Shown: positions 1-8,939 of the stretch, one piece after another | How the letters are laid out: each line of letters opens with the position of its first letter | How positions within the stretch are numbered: position 1 is the stretch's first letter | From: Allostella sp. ATCC 35155 | GTDB lineage: Bacteria > Pseudomonadota > Alphaproteobacteria > ATCC43930 > Allostellaceae | DNA length: 64,000 bases | Direction of reading: 5' to 3' | NCBI GenBank assembly: GCA_006738865.1 | Contig: AP019701.1 | Location: 3,158,001 to 3,222,000, forward strand | Translations under genes and position numbers: made by a program | The notes under the pieces: model-generated | The model's input: only the letters and a program-made list of their open reading frames with translations | What the model was told of the DNA's origin: nothing | The model's database searches: none

Positions 1-1
1 G

Positions 2-898
2 CGTCTCGCCGGCTCGATGGCGCTCGACGGCGACGCCGCGGCAGCCGCCTTCGGTCCCGTCGCCGATGCCTTCGGGCGCCCCCCGGTGGCGCTGGCGGAG
101 GATGCGGCCCGCCTCGCCGACGGCAACATCGTCGCCGCCATCCGCCTCGTCTCGACCGAGCGCGGCCGCGACCCGCGCGAGTTTGCCCTCGTCCCCTATG
201 GCGGGGCCGGCCCGCTGCACGCCGCCCGCGTCGCCGACGCGCTGGGCATCCAGACGGTGGTGGTGCCGCCCGATCCCGGCGTCGTCTCCGCCTACGGGCT
301 GCTGGTCGCCGACCAGATGCTGGACGAGACCCGCACCCGGCGCACGCCGCTCGACGAGAAGGCACCGGACACCGTGCGCGAGATCGCCGGCCAGCTCACG
401 GCGGGCCTGAAGGCCCGCGCCGCCGCGCTCGGCCTCGAAGGCACGCCCGAGTTCGAGATGTCGCTCGACATGCGCTATGTCGGCCAGGCCTACGAGATCG
501 ACGTGCCGGTCGACCTCGCTGCCCTCGACGGGCTCGACGCGGCGACGCTCGCGGCCGGCTTCGCCGTCGCCCACAAGCGCATCTACGAGCATGGCGCGGT
601 CAAGGGGAAGGCGGTCGAGATCGTCTCCTTCCGCGCCCGCCTGCGCCTGCCCCAGGGCGAGGTGCCGGCGCTTCGCCTCGGCAGCCGCACCGCCGCCCGG
701 CCGGCCCAGCCGATCCGGATCTTCGAGGGCGAGGCCTGGGTCGACGCGGTCGAGGTCGGCCGCGGTGCGGTCGCCACGGGCAGCAGCATCGCCGGCCCCG
801 CGATCGTCACCGACACCACCGCCACCACCTATGTCCCGACGGGCTGGACGGCCGAGGCCGACGCCCACGACAACCTCATCCTGCGGAGGTCCGCATGA
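2..898 (+). CDS. hyuA: Hydantoinase/oxoprolinase subunit A (HyuA), C-terminal part, cut by window edge
   Basis: This is the last ~299 residues of a HyuA-type ATP-dependent cyclic amidase subunit. The family opens hydantoins, 5-oxoproline or related lactams together with HyuB. The frame is open to the left edge, so the N-terminal ATP-binding half (the DIGGTFTD loop of full ~690-aa homologues) lies outside the window. What remains shows two family hallmarks: a VPYGGAGPLHA segment at 193-225 and DMRYVGQAYEI near 468-500. The stop codon overlaps the hyuB start (ATGA at 895-898), so the two subunits are very likely translationally coupled. The true substrate cannot be told from sequence. Confidence 0.9.
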   Translation, partial: RLAGSMALDGDAAAAAFGPVADAFGRPPVALAEDAARLADGNIVAAIRLVSTERGRDPREFALVPYGGAGPLHAARVADALGIQTVVVPPDPGVVSAYGLLVADQMLDETRTRRTPLDEKAPDTVREIAGQLTAGLKARAAALGLEGTPEFEMSLDMRYVGQAYEIDVPVDLAALDGLDAATLAAGFAVAHKRIYEHGAVKGKAVEIVSFRARLRLPQGEVPALRLGSRTAARPAQPIRIFEGEAWVDAVEVGRGAVATGSSIAGPAIVTDTTATTYVPTGWTAEADAHDNLILRRSA

Positions 899-2565
899 GC
901 ACCTCGGAAGCGATGTCGGCGAACACCATCTCGGCCCTCGACCAGGCGGTCATCGGCCAGAGCCTGCTGGCGGCCGCCCGCGAGATGGGGGCGAAGCTCT
1001 ATCGCTCGGCCTACTCGACCATCGTGCGCGAGGCCAAGGACGCCTCGACCGGCATCCTCGATGCGACCGGCCAGGCAGTGGCCCAGTCGGACGAGCTGAT
1101 CCCGGTGCTGGTCGGCTCGCTGTCCCTGACCTTCGCCGGCTGCGCCGAGCGCTACCCGATCGAGACCCTGCAGGAAGACGATTTCTACATCTCCAACCAC
1201 CCCTATCACGGCGGCCAGCACCTGCAGGACGTCTTCATCTTCATGCCGATCTTCTGGCAGGGCGAGCTGATCGGCTTCTCGTCCGCCGTCGCCCACCATC
1301 TCGACATCGGCGGCGGCGCGCCCGGCCTCAACGTCATGGCGACCGACGTCTACCAGGAAGGGCTGATCCTGCCGCCGTCGAAGTACAACCTGCACCGCGA
1401 CTGGTCGGGCGGGCCGTTCGAGCAGCTGGTCGCCAACAACATCCGCGTCCCGGACCAGACCATCGGCGACTTCAACGCCCAGTTCGCCGCCTGCCGCGTC
1501 GGCATCGCGCGGGTCCAGGAACTGTGCGCGCGCCACGGCGCGGCCACCGTCAAGGCCGCCATGGCCGGCATGATCGACTATTGCGAGCGCCGCGTGCGCG
1601 CCGCCATCGCCGCCCTGCCCGACGGCGAATATGTCGGCGAGGACGCGGTCGACGATGACGGCATCGGCGAGACGCCGCTGGTCGTCCGCGCCACGGTGCG
1701 GATCAAGGGCGACCAGATGGAGGTCGACTACACCGGCACCGCGTCGCAGGTGGCGACGGCGATGAACGCGCCGTTCGCCTCGACCATCTCCTCGACGCTG
1801 GGCTGCCTCAAGGGCGTGCTGACCGGGCCGGACGTGCCTTTCAACGAGGGCGCGCGGCGGGCGGTCAAGATCACCGCCCCGCTCGGCTCGCTGCTCAACC
1901 CGCGCTTCCCGGCACCGGTGCGGGCGCGCATGGAGGCGATCTACCGCGCCTATGACGCCGTCGTCCGGGCGCTGGGCCAGGCGGTGCCGGACCGGGTGAT
2001 CGCCCCCGGCTTCGATTCCACGGTCGCGACCTGCCTCTCCTTCCTCGACCAGGGGCGCTACCGCGTCTATCTGGAGATCCACAACGGGGGCTATGGCGCC
2101 TCGGCCCATGGCGACGGCTGCGACGCGGTCGCGGGGCCGCTCTCCAACTGCACCAACGTGCCGGTCGAGTCGCTCGACATGGACTTCGACTTCTTCCGCA
2201 TCGAGCATTATTCGCTGCGGCCCGGCACCGGCGGCGCCGGCATCCATCGCGGCGGCAACGGGTCGGAGCGGTCCTATCGCATCCTGAAGTCGGGCGTGCG
2301 CTTCTCGATCTATGCCGACCGCTTCCGCATCGCCGCCGGCGGCCTGGCCGACGGCATGCCGGGCACGACCGGCAGCTGCACCGTGTATCGCGGCACCCAG
2401 GTCTTCCGCCTGAAGTCGAAGGACAATTTCCCGCTCGAGGCGGGCGACCTGCTGGTGCTGCAGACCGGCGGCGGCGGCGGCTGGGGCGATCCGGCCACCC
2501 GCGATCCGGCGGGCGCCGCCCGCGACCTGCGGCACGCGCTGGTCGAGCAGATGGCCGCGGAGTAG
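895..2565 (+). CDS. hyuB: Hydantoinase/oxoprolinase subunit B (HyuB)
   Basis: This 556-aa protein is a full-length HyuB, the partner that completes ATP-dependent ring opening of hydantoin- or oxoproline-like substrates. Diagnostic blocks are visible: NHPYHGGQHLQD near residue 100, HHLDIGGGAPG near 134 (likely metal-binding), and a glycine-rich C-terminal GGGGGWGDP. The start ATG overlaps the hyuA stop, giving an A-B operon. No signal peptide is seen, so it is cytosolic. It is related to a second HyuB at 51622-53277, but the two differ in many positions, so this is not a recent duplication. Confidence 0.92.
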   Translation: MSTSEAMSANTISALDQAVIGQSLLAAAREMGAKLYRSAYSTIVREAKDASTGILDATGQAVAQSDELIPVLVGSLSLTFAGCAERYPIETLQEDDFYISNHPYHGGQHLQDVFIFMPIFWQGELIGFSSAVAHHLDIGGGAPGLNVMATDVYQEGLILPPSKYNLHRDWSGGPFEQLVANNIRVPDQTIGDFNAQFAACRVGIARVQELCARHGAATVKAAMAGMIDYCERRVRAAIAALPDGEYVGEDAVDDDGIGETPLVVRATVRIKGDQMEVDYTGTASQVATAMNAPFASTISSTLGCLKGVLTGPDVPFNEGARRAVKITAPLGSLLNPRFPAPVRARMEAIYRAYDAVVRALGQAVPDRVIAPGFDSTVATCLSFLDQGRYRVYLEIHNGGYGASAHGDGCDAVAGPLSNCTNVPVESLDMDFDFFRIEHYSLRPGTGGAGIHRGGNGSERSYRILKSGVRFSIYADRFRIAAGGLADGMPGTTGSCTVYRGTQVFRLKSKDNFPLEAGDLLVLQTGGGGGWGDPATRDPAGAARDLRHALVEQMAAE

Positions 2566-2767
2566 CCGCCGCACCACCGCCGCCCGCCCCCGGGCAGGCG
2601 GCGGCGTAGTCCGGGGATTGATCCAGCGCAATGCGCGCCGGCCGCGACGCGAAGAGGCTTCGTTCCGGCGCCCGTTTCCGCGGGGAGTCCGGCCGGCCGG
2701 CGCGATCGTGGTACGATCCGCATCGACGCCGGCCAGCGGGGGCGGCGCAGCGCGATCGAGGCCCGCA

Positions 2768-3505
2768 ATGAAGCTCGTCCTCTTCCTGGTAGCCGCGACG
2801 GCGACGGCCGGCCTCGTCGGCCTCGGCTTCGTCTCGGCCCGGATGGCGGTCGAGAACCCGCGCGAGCCGGCCGCCGTCGCGACCGCGGCGGCAATTCCGC
2901 CCACCTCCGACATTGCGGCCCGCCTCGCGGCCATCGAGGGCCGGCTGCTGGCGCTGGAGACGACCGGGCCCGCGAACGAACCGAGCGACGAGCGCTATCT
3001 CGTCGCCCTCCTGCATCTGCAGGATGTCGCACGATCGGCCCGGCCCTGGCAGCGCGAACTCCAGTTCGTGCTGCAGCTGGCCGGTCCGGACCGGTTGAAC
3101 GGGACGCTGGTCGCGGTTCTGCGCAGCCACGCCGCCCAGGGCATTCCCACGCGGCCCGAGCTGCGCCGGGGTTTCATCGCCGCGGGCCGGGCGATCCTGT
3201 CCGAAACCTCCTTCGAGACCGGGGTGATCCAGGGCCTCCTCAACGGCGGGCAGTCCGCGGCGGCGGGGCTCGGCCTCGCCCCCCCACCGCCGCCGGGCCG
3301 GACGCAGAGCACGCTGAACGCGATCGGCCTGCGCCTCGATCGCGGCGACCTCGCCGGAGCCCTGCACGACGCCGCCCTTCTCGACAGCCAGTTTCAGCCC
3401 CGGATCGCCGAATGGACGGCCGAGGTCCGCGCCCGCCTCGCCGTCGAGCAGGCGATCCAGGAATTGCTGGCCCAGTCGCTGTCCAACCGGAGGGGGCGCC
3501 CATGA
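2768..3505 (+). CDS. Membrane-anchored mitofilin-like protein (COG4223/Mic60-like C-terminal domain)
   Basis: This 245-aa protein has one N-terminal transmembrane segment (residues 1-24, MKLVLFLVAATATAGLVGLG) followed by a linker and a helical domain. The region from about residue 75 has features of the alphaproteobacterial mitofilin-like domain: a WQRELQFVL segment, then an aspartate/glycine GDL-A-AL motif and a terminal ARLAVEQAIQ helix. Those proteins sit in the inner membrane and help shape it. It is much shorter than bona fide Mic60 (~350-450 aa) and lacks the long coiled coil, so it is a divergent or truncated relative. The ATG at 2768 fits the membrane anchor. Its stop overlaps the next start (ATGA). 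Confidence 0.6.
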   Translation: MKLVLFLVAATATAGLVGLGFVSARMAVENPREPAAVATAAAIPPTSDIAARLAAIEGRLLALETTGPANEPSDERYLVALLHLQDVARSARPWQRELQFVLQLAGPDRLNGTLVAVLRSHAAQGIPTRPELRRGFIAAGRAILSETSFETGVIQGLLNGGQSAAAGLGLAPPPPPGRTQSTLNAIGLRLDRGDLAGALHDAALLDSQFQPRIAEWTAEVRARLAVEQAIQELLAQSLSNRRGRP

Positions 3506-4626
3506 CCCGGTCCGCGACACGGGATCCCGATCGCTGCCGAGGGAGGGGGGCTGCCGTGATCCGCCCGCTTCTCGCAGTTGCCGCCGCCATCGCCTCGATC
3601 TGCGCCGGGCTTGCCGCCCCCGCCCGTGCCGAGGGCATGCTCACCCTGCGTGACCGACTGCTGGTCGTCAGCTCGAACACGACGATCACGGTCGCCACCC
3701 AGCTCGTCGGAGCGTTCGCCGACCGCCATCCGGGCGTGCCGCGCCCCGAGTTGCGGCTGGCCGACACGCAGCCGGCGCTGGAGTTCTTCTGTGCCGGGAT
3801 CGGCCCCGAGACGCCGGACATCGCGATCCTGGCCCGCCGGATGCCCGGAACGATGTACGAGGCCTGCCAGGAGAACGACGTCCGGGACATCGTCGAGATC
3901 CGGATCGGACTGGGGGCGATCGCGCTGGCCGTCAATCGCGGCGATCCGACGCCGGACCTCGCGGCGCGCCATGTCTACGAGGCCCTGGCCGCCGAACGGG
4001 TCAGCGAGGACGGCTTCGTGCCGAACCGGACGGCGACCTGGGCGGAGCTTGCGCCCCACCTGCCCGACCTGCCGATCCGGGTCGTCGTTCCGGAAGCCGA
4101 CAGCGGCACCCGCCAGCTGTTCGAGGATCTCGTGCTGGAAGGCGGCTGCCGCTATGTGAAGGGGATCCGCCTCATCTTCGAGGCCGCCTACCGCCGCAGC
4201 AAGTGCATCACCCTGCGCGACGACGGCGTCGTGATCGCCGCCCCCCTGCTCGATGTCGCGGCGGTGGTCCTCGCTTCCCCACGGGGCACGATCGGCGTCA
4301 TGCCGCTGACCGACGTGACCGGCAGCGGCGGCAATCTCGTCGCGCTGTCGATCGACGGCGTGCATCCCGATCCCGCATCGGTGTCGGCCCTCGACTACGA
4401 GCCGACGCGGGTCGTCTATCTCTATGCCAAGCGGCAGCATTCCCGGAACCGGAACGGCATCGGCGTCGTGCGGGGCATCCACGAGATGCTGGCGGAGGCG
4501 ACGCGGGAGGGCGCGATCGGGCCCGGCGGCTATCTCGTCAATGCCGGCCTGATCCCGCTGTCTCCGGCCGGGCGCCTCGCCCAACGCCAGCTGGCCGAAC
4601 GGATGACGCCGATGTCGGCCCGATGA
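3502..4626 (+). CDS. PstS-like periplasmic binding protein
   Basis: This 374-aa protein resembles the phosphate ABC transporter binding protein family (PBP-like domain). It has an Arg-rich n-region, a hydrophobic segment ending in an ARA-type signal peptidase site (residues ~19-43), and an early VSSNTTITVATQLV segment where PstS binds ligand. A mid-protein PEADSGTRQLFEDLV matches the second PstS ligand loop. Two starts are plausible: ATG 3502 (strong GGAGGGGG upstream, ATGA overlap with the previous gene) and GTG 3556 (GGGAGGGGGG upstream, directly at the signal peptide). No pstCAB genes are nearby, so it may be a ligand sensor rather than a transporter part. Confidence 0.68.
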   Translation: MTRSATRDPDRCRGRGAAVIRPLLAVAAAIASICAGLAAPARAEGMLTLRDRLLVVSSNTTITVATQLVGAFADRHPGVPRPELRLADTQPALEFFCAGIGPETPDIAILARRMPGTMYEACQENDVRDIVEIRIGLGAIALAVNRGDPTPDLAARHVYEALAAERVSEDGFVPNRTATWAELAPHLPDLPIRVVVPEADSGTRQLFEDLVLEGGCRYVKGIRLIFEAAYRRSKCITLRDDGVVIAAPLLDVAAVVLASPRGTIGVMPLTDVTGSGGNLVALSIDGVHPDPASVSALDYEPTRVVYLYAKRQHSRNRNGIGVVRGIHEMLAEATREGAIGPGGYLVNAGLIPLSPAGRLAQRQLAERMTPMSAR

Positions 4627-4652
4627 ACGGCGCGATGCGGGGGAGGTTCGCC

Positions 4653-5417
4653 ATGCGCACCCGGATTCTGCTGGCCGCGATGGGGCTGGCCGCGGTCTGG
4701 CTGGCCGCACTGGCGCCGCAGCACGCGGGCGCGCAGACGGCAGCGACGTTGCCCGCCGCAGCGCCAGCCGACCCGGCACAACCGACGAACGGCGTGGCCA
4801 TCGTGCCCCTGCGGGAGCTTCCCGACGCCGATTCCCTCGGCGAACGCGCCGACCGTCTGTGGAACGGCTTCGTCGACTTCTTCCGCTTCGGCTGGCGGCA
4901 CTCGCTCCATGCACGGCGACAGACCGAGCGCGATCACAGCCACTTCCGGACGCGCGACGATTTTGCGGTCCTGATGGATGCGGCGGGCTACAAGCTGAAG
5001 GAGATCGAGAGCCATATCGGGCTGACGCCCGGCCTGCAGATGAGCTTCGCCCAGGTGCGCGAGCTGACCGAGGCGGACCGGGAATATGTCGAGCGCCGGC
5101 TTCACCGCCACGCCATGCGCAATCCCGGGCCGCTGTCGGCGATCCAACGCATGATCGTCCGCACCGTCGTCGAAGCGTCCGACATTGCCGGGTTCGCGGT
5201 CGAAAAGGTCGTGATCGAGCTCTTTCCCCTGCCCGAGGTGAAGTTCGTCGTCGCGGCCGTCGATGCGCCGCTCGGCATGGACGCATCGCGGATCATGCGG
5301 GCGATCGAAGATCTCAACCGTCAGATGCGCCGGGCCGCACCGGCGTCGGACGACCTGCGCCCGCGTGCCGGCGACGATCCGGCCCAGCGGCGGTCGGAGC
5401 GGACGGCGGCACGCTGA
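4653..5417 (+). CDS. Secreted protein of unknown function in the envelope operon
   Basis: I do not recognise this 254-aa protein. It opens with a clear Sec signal peptide (MRTRILLAAMGLAAVWLAAL ending around AQHAGAQ). An Ala/Pro linker follows, then a charged region with many Arg/His residues and a hydrophobic stretch near residues 185-210 (VEKVVIELFPLPEVKFVVAA). The tail is Arg/Pro-rich and probably disordered. ATG 4653 is preferred over the in-frame ATG 4623 because GGGGGAGG precedes it at the right distance and it sits exactly at the signal peptide. It lies between two binding-protein homologues on the same strand and is likely exported with them. Confidence 0.6.
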   Translation: MRTRILLAAMGLAAVWLAALAPQHAGAQTAATLPAAAPADPAQPTNGVAIVPLRELPDADSLGERADRLWNGFVDFFRFGWRHSLHARRQTERDHSHFRTRDDFAVLMDAAGYKLKEIESHIGLTPGLQMSFAQVRELTEADREYVERRLHRHAMRNPGPLSAIQRMIVRTVVEASDIAGFAVEKVVIELFPLPEVKFVVAAVDAPLGMDASRIMRAIEDLNRQMRRAAPASDDLRPRAGDDPAQRRSERTAAR

Positions 5418-5479
5418 CCGGCCTGCCCGCCGAACCACGCCGGCCCGCCGTGCACGAGCCGCCAACAAGGATGCCGACC

Positions 5480-6514
5480 ATGCGAATCCTCCTGTCGGGC
5501 CTTCTCGCAACCGCTCTTGCCGCAGCCGCGGCGCTGCCGGCCGCAGCTGCGGACACGGTCGCGGCCATCCGGGCCCGCGGCGAGCTTCTCTGCGGCATCT
5601 CGCCCGATGCCGCCGGCTTCGCGGTCCGCAGTTCCGGCGGCACCTGGACGGGCTTCGAGGTCGACTATTGCCGCGCCATCGCCTCGGCCGTGCTGGGCGA
5701 CGCGGACAAGGTGCGGCTGGTGCCGCTCTCGACCGAGCGACGCCTCGTAGCGCTGGAGGATGGCGAGGTCGACGTCCTGACCCGCAACACGACCTGGACC
5801 CTGGAGCGGGATGTCGGGCGTGGGATCGCCTTCGCCGCCGTCAACTACTATGACGGGCAGGGCTTCATGCTGCGCGGCGATCTCGGCATTCGCCGCTTCC
5901 AGCAGATGGAGGGGCTGAAGATCTGCGTCGAGGAAGCGACGACGACCGAGCAGAATGTCGCCGACCAGGCCCGCGCCATGCGCATGCGCCTGACGATCGT
6001 GCCGGTGCCCGACGCGGCCAAGGCCCAGGCGGCGTTCCTGGCCGGGTTCTGCGACGCGCTGACGAGCGACCTCAGCGTGCTCGCCGGGTTTCGCAAGTCG
6101 CTCGGCGGACGGGCCGACGAGTTCGCCCTGCTGGGCGACGTGATCTCCAAGGAGCCGCTGAGCATTGCGGTGCGGCAGGACGACTGGCGCTTCTTCGACA
6201 TCGTCCGCTGGACGCATTTCGCCATGCTCGCCGCCGAGGAACTCAACATGGACAGCGGGACGGTCAAGCAGCTGCAGGCCCGCAGCGAGGCCGACCTTTC
6301 CGCGGCCAGCCTCGAGGTGCAGCGACTGCTCGGCCGCGTCGGCAGTTCCGGCCGCATGCTGGGCCTCGCCCCCGACTGGGCGGCCCGCCTCGTCGTCCAG
6401 GTCGGCAACTACCGCGAGGTCTGGGAGCGCAACATCGGCCCGCTCGGCATCCGGCGCAGCCTCAACCTGCTGTGGAACCAGGGCGGCCTGCAATACGCCC
6501 CGCCGATGCGGTGA
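5480..6514 (+). CDS. Amino-acid ABC transporter substrate-binding protein, AapJ-like (family 3)
   Basis: This 344-aa periplasmic protein has a signal peptide (residues 1-23, cleavage after AAA-A) and then the family-3 binding fold. Visible are RGELLCGISPDAAGFAV, the W-GFEVDYCRAIASAV segment and VDVLTRNTTWTLERD, all typical of general L-amino-acid binding proteins of the AapJ/BztA type. The family C-terminus VGNYREVWERNIGP is also present. AAGGA at 5467-5471 supports ATG 5480 over ATG 5471. No AapQMP permease or ATPase follows: the next gene is convergent. It is therefore an orphan binding protein closing a four-gene run of exported or membrane-anchored proteins. Confidence 0.85.
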   Translation: MRILLSGLLATALAAAAALPAAAADTVAAIRARGELLCGISPDAAGFAVRSSGGTWTGFEVDYCRAIASAVLGDADKVRLVPLSTERRLVALEDGEVDVLTRNTTWTLERDVGRGIAFAAVNYYDGQGFMLRGDLGIRRFQQMEGLKICVEEATTTEQNVADQARAMRMRLTIVPVPDAAKAQAAFLAGFCDALTSDLSVLAGFRKSLGGRADEFALLGDVISKEPLSIAVRQDDWRFFDIVRWTHFAMLAAEELNMDSGTVKQLQARSEADLSAASLEVQRLLGRVGSSGRMLGLAPDWAARLVVQVGNYREVWERNIGPLGIRRSLNLLWNQGGLQYAPPMR

Positions 6515-6545
6515 ACACGCCGGGGCGCGCCACTCCGTCGGCCGC

Positions 6546-7898
6546 TCAGACCCAGCCGAGGCCCCGCATCATGGCGGCGGCGACGAGCAGGGGAATGACG
6601 ATCCGCAGCGACCACATCCAGGCCTCGTGAAGCCACGGTCTCGCGAAGCCCGCTGACGTCGCCGCGGCAGCGCTCGGCCAGGACCATCCGACGAAGAGGG
6701 CGATGGCGATGCCGCTCAGCGGCAGGATGATGTTGGAGCTGAGATAGTCGGCGACGTCGAGCAGCGGGGCCCCACCCACCGACAGGTCGCGCAGCACGCC
6801 GTAGCTCAGCGCGGCGGGGATGCCGAGCAGGATGATTCCGATCGCGACGGCAGCGGCGGCATAGGGGCGGCGCCATCCCAGTTTCGAGACCAGGACCGCG
6901 ATCGGTACTTCGAGCAGGGCCATGATCGAGGTCAGCGCCGCAATCAGGAGCAGTCCGAAGAAGGCCGTCGCGAGCCAGCGCCCCGACGGCAAGGTGGCGA
7001 ACATCTCCGGCAGCACGACGAAGGCGAGCGTCGGTCCGGCGGCGGGATCGACCCCGAAGGAGAAGACCATCGGGAAGATCATGATGCCCGCCAGCAGGGC
7101 GATGGCCGTATCGCCGACCGCGATGACGAGCGCGGCGTGGAGCAACCGTTCCTGCCCCTTCAGGTAGCCGCCGAAGGTCACGACGATGCCCATCGCCAGC
7201 CCGATGGAAAAGAACGCCTGCCCCACCGCGGCGAGATAGGTCTTCGGCTCGAGAAGCGCGTTCCAGTCGGGCGCGAAGAGGAATTCCATAGCCTGTCCGG
7301 CACCGGGCAGGGTGAGGCCGTAGGCGGCGAGCAGCAGGACGATGGCGAAGAAGGTCGGCATCAGGATCTTGCAGGCGCGTTCTATTCCGCGCCCGACGCC
7401 GACGGCGACGACGGCGGCAGCCCCGCCGATGACGATCGCGGACCAGAGGACCACACGGACCGGATCGGCGATGAGCGCAGCGAAACTGGCCGAGAAGGTC
7501 GTCCCAGCGAGCAGGTTTCCCGCGCCGGATGCATAGTTCCAGAAGTAGCTGGCGACCCAGCCGGCGATCACCGGATAGTAGCTGAGGATGCCGACGCTGG
7601 CCGCCGCGCCCAGCCACCCGGTCCATTTCCAGGGGGCGCGGTCGGTGATGCGCTCGAAGGCCGAGACGGCATTGCCTTCCGTCGCCCTGCCGATGGCCAG
7701 CTCCGCGACGAGCAAGGGCACGCCGAGCACCAGGACCGCCAGCAGATAGACCAGAATGAACGCTCCGCCGCCATTCTCTCCGACGACATAGGAGAACCGC
7801 CAGATATTGCCCAATCCGATGGCCGACCCCAGCGTCGCCAGGACGAATCCGATGCTGGACGTCCAGCGGGATCCGGAGGCGGCAGCGGCAACGGTCAT
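6546..7898 (-). CDS. Sodium-dependent transporter, neurotransmitter:sodium symporter (NSS/SNF) family
   Basis: This 450-aa inner-membrane protein has about eleven to twelve hydrophobic segments. The N-terminal GSAIGLGNIWRFSYVVGENGG block is the NSS hallmark, forming the Na+ and substrate site in TM1 (as in LeuT). GILSYYPVIAGWV and AFFSIGLAMGIVVTFGGYL match conserved TM3 and TM6-7 regions. It probably imports an amino acid driven by sodium. ATG 7898 is used; an upstream in-frame TTG at 7916 is less likely. It converges on the AapJ-like gene with 31 nt between stops. The substrate cannot be read from sequence. Confidence 0.9.
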   Translation of the reverse strand: MTVAAAASGSRWTSSIGFVLATLGSAIGLGNIWRFSYVVGENGGGAFILVYLLAVLVLGVPLLVAELAIGRATEGNAVSAFERITDRAPWKWTGWLGAAASVGILSYYPVIAGWVASYFWNYASGAGNLLAGTTFSASFAALIADPVRVVLWSAIVIGGAAAVVAVGVGRGIERACKILMPTFFAIVLLLAAYGLTLPGAGQAMEFLFAPDWNALLEPKTYLAAVGQAFFSIGLAMGIVVTFGGYLKGQERLLHAALVIAVGDTAIALLAGIMIFPMVFSFGVDPAAGPTLAFVVLPEMFATLPSGRWLATAFFGLLLIAALTSIMALLEVPIAVLVSKLGWRRPYAAAAVAIGIILLGIPAALSYGVLRDLSVGGAPLLDVADYLSSNIILPLSGIAIALFVGWSWPSAAAATSAGFARPWLHEAWMWSLRIVIPLLVAAAMMRGLGWV

Positions 7899-8086
7899 TG
7901 TGCACAGCCTCGACAATCGTCAGAAAGATTTCTCCGTGGCGTCATCGGCCGCGGGACGTCGGTCGCTCCATTGCCGCTTCGGAACGCGCGGCGGCGCCAC
8001 CCTCTCACGGCCGCGGCGGCGCGGCCAGACTTGTACGGCCCCGGCTGCCGATCCTGGGGCACGCCTCCCGACGCTCCGTCACCCCC

Positions 8087-8120
8087 TTGACTCCGTCGGG
8101 GCGCAGGCTGTTCTTATTGA
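8087..8120 (+). promoter_or_regulatory. Putative imuA promoter
   Basis: TTGACT at 8087-8092 resembles a -35 element. The only AT-rich stretch at a suitable distance (TTCTTATTGA, 8111-8120) would hold the -10, with the LexA box overlapping it. The predicted leader to the imuA ATG at 8143 is very short. Confidence 0.4.
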
Positions 8121-8135
8121 GAACATATCAGGAAC
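8110..8135 (+). promoter_or_regulatory. LexA (SOS) box upstream of imuA-imuB-dnaE2
   Basis: GAAC at 8121-8124, a 7-nt spacer, then GAAC at 8132-8135 form the direct repeat GAAC-N7-GAAC, the known alphaproteobacterial LexA site. A further GTTC at 8110-8113 lies exactly 7 nt upstream of the first GAAC, extending the pattern to GTTC-N7-GAAC-N7-GAAC. The element ends 7 nt before the imuA start codon, so bound LexA would block transcription or initiation of the mutagenesis operon. Confidence 0.82.
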
Positions 8136-8142
8136 ATGCGTG

Positions 8143-8939
8143 ATGCCCCGATCTTCCATTCCCGAAGCCCTGCGGCAGCGGCTGGCCGCCCTGACGGGCC
8201 GGGGTGCGCCCGCCGCCGGGCTGGTGCCGCTCGGGGTGCCGGCGATCGACGCTGCGCTCGGTGGCGGGGTCGCGCGGGGCGCCCTGCACGAGCTGCAGTC
8301 GCAATGGACGGCCGACGTGGCGGCGCTGACCGGCTTTGCCATCGGGCTGGCGCTGCGTGCCGCACAGGGGCAGCCGATCCTCTGGGTCCGCCAGGATTTC
8401 GCCGAGATCGAGGCAGGCGGCGTGCATCCGCCGGGCCTCGCCGAACTCGGCCTCGATCCCGGTCGCCTGCTGCTGGTACGCGCGCGGGACGCCACCCAGC
8501 TGCTGCGCGCCGGCGGCGAGGCGATCCGCTGTTCGGCGCTGGGCGCGGTGCTGCTGCAGCCCTGGGGCGAGCCCAAGGTGCTCGACCTCACGGCGACGCG
8601 GCGGCTGTCCCTGGCGGCCGAGGCCTCGGGCGTGCCGGCCCTGCTGCTGCGCGCGCCCGCCCGCCCCGCCCCAGCGCGGCGGCGACCCGGTGGGAGGTGC
8701 GCGCCCTGCCCTCGCACCCCCTCGAGGCGGACGCGCCGGGCCGGCCGGCCTTCGCCATCCGGCTGCTGCGCCATCGCGGCGGTGTCCCCGAACAGGAATG
8801 GCAGGTGGAGTGGGACCGTGACCGAGGCTGCTTCCAGCCCCGCCTCCCCCGCGGAGCGGCGGCGCTACCTCGCCCTGTGGCTGCCCTTCCTGGCGACCGA
8901 CCGGCTGCGGCGGAAGCGGGACTGCGCCGCGCCGGCTGA
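8143..8939 (+). CDS. imuA: ImuA (SOS mutagenesis, RecA-like) with apparent -1 frameshift
   Basis: ImuA is a RecA-like accessory protein that works with ImuB and DnaE2 in damage-induced translesion synthesis. The N-terminal ~175 residues (AIDAALGGGVARGALHEL, then ILWVRQD and LLQPWGEPKVLDL-like core strands) read in the frame of the ATG at 8143. The family C-terminus (TRWEVRALPS, IRLLRHRGGVPEQEWQVEWD) is in another frame. Inserting one C in the C-rich tract near 8660-8672 joins them into a ~265-aa normal-length ImuA ending at 8939. As written, the first frame instead stays open straight into ImuB, giving a potential 752-aa fusion ending at 10401. This could be a sequencing error in a homopolymer or a real mutation. 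ATG 8143 follows an AGGAAC Shine-Dalgarno-like stretch. Confidence 0.75.

Noticed and set aside
829-2934. A 701-codon minus-strand frame opposite hyuB
   Set aside because: It is the shadow of hyuB, with no domain motifs and compositional bias typical of antisense reading in GC-rich DNA.
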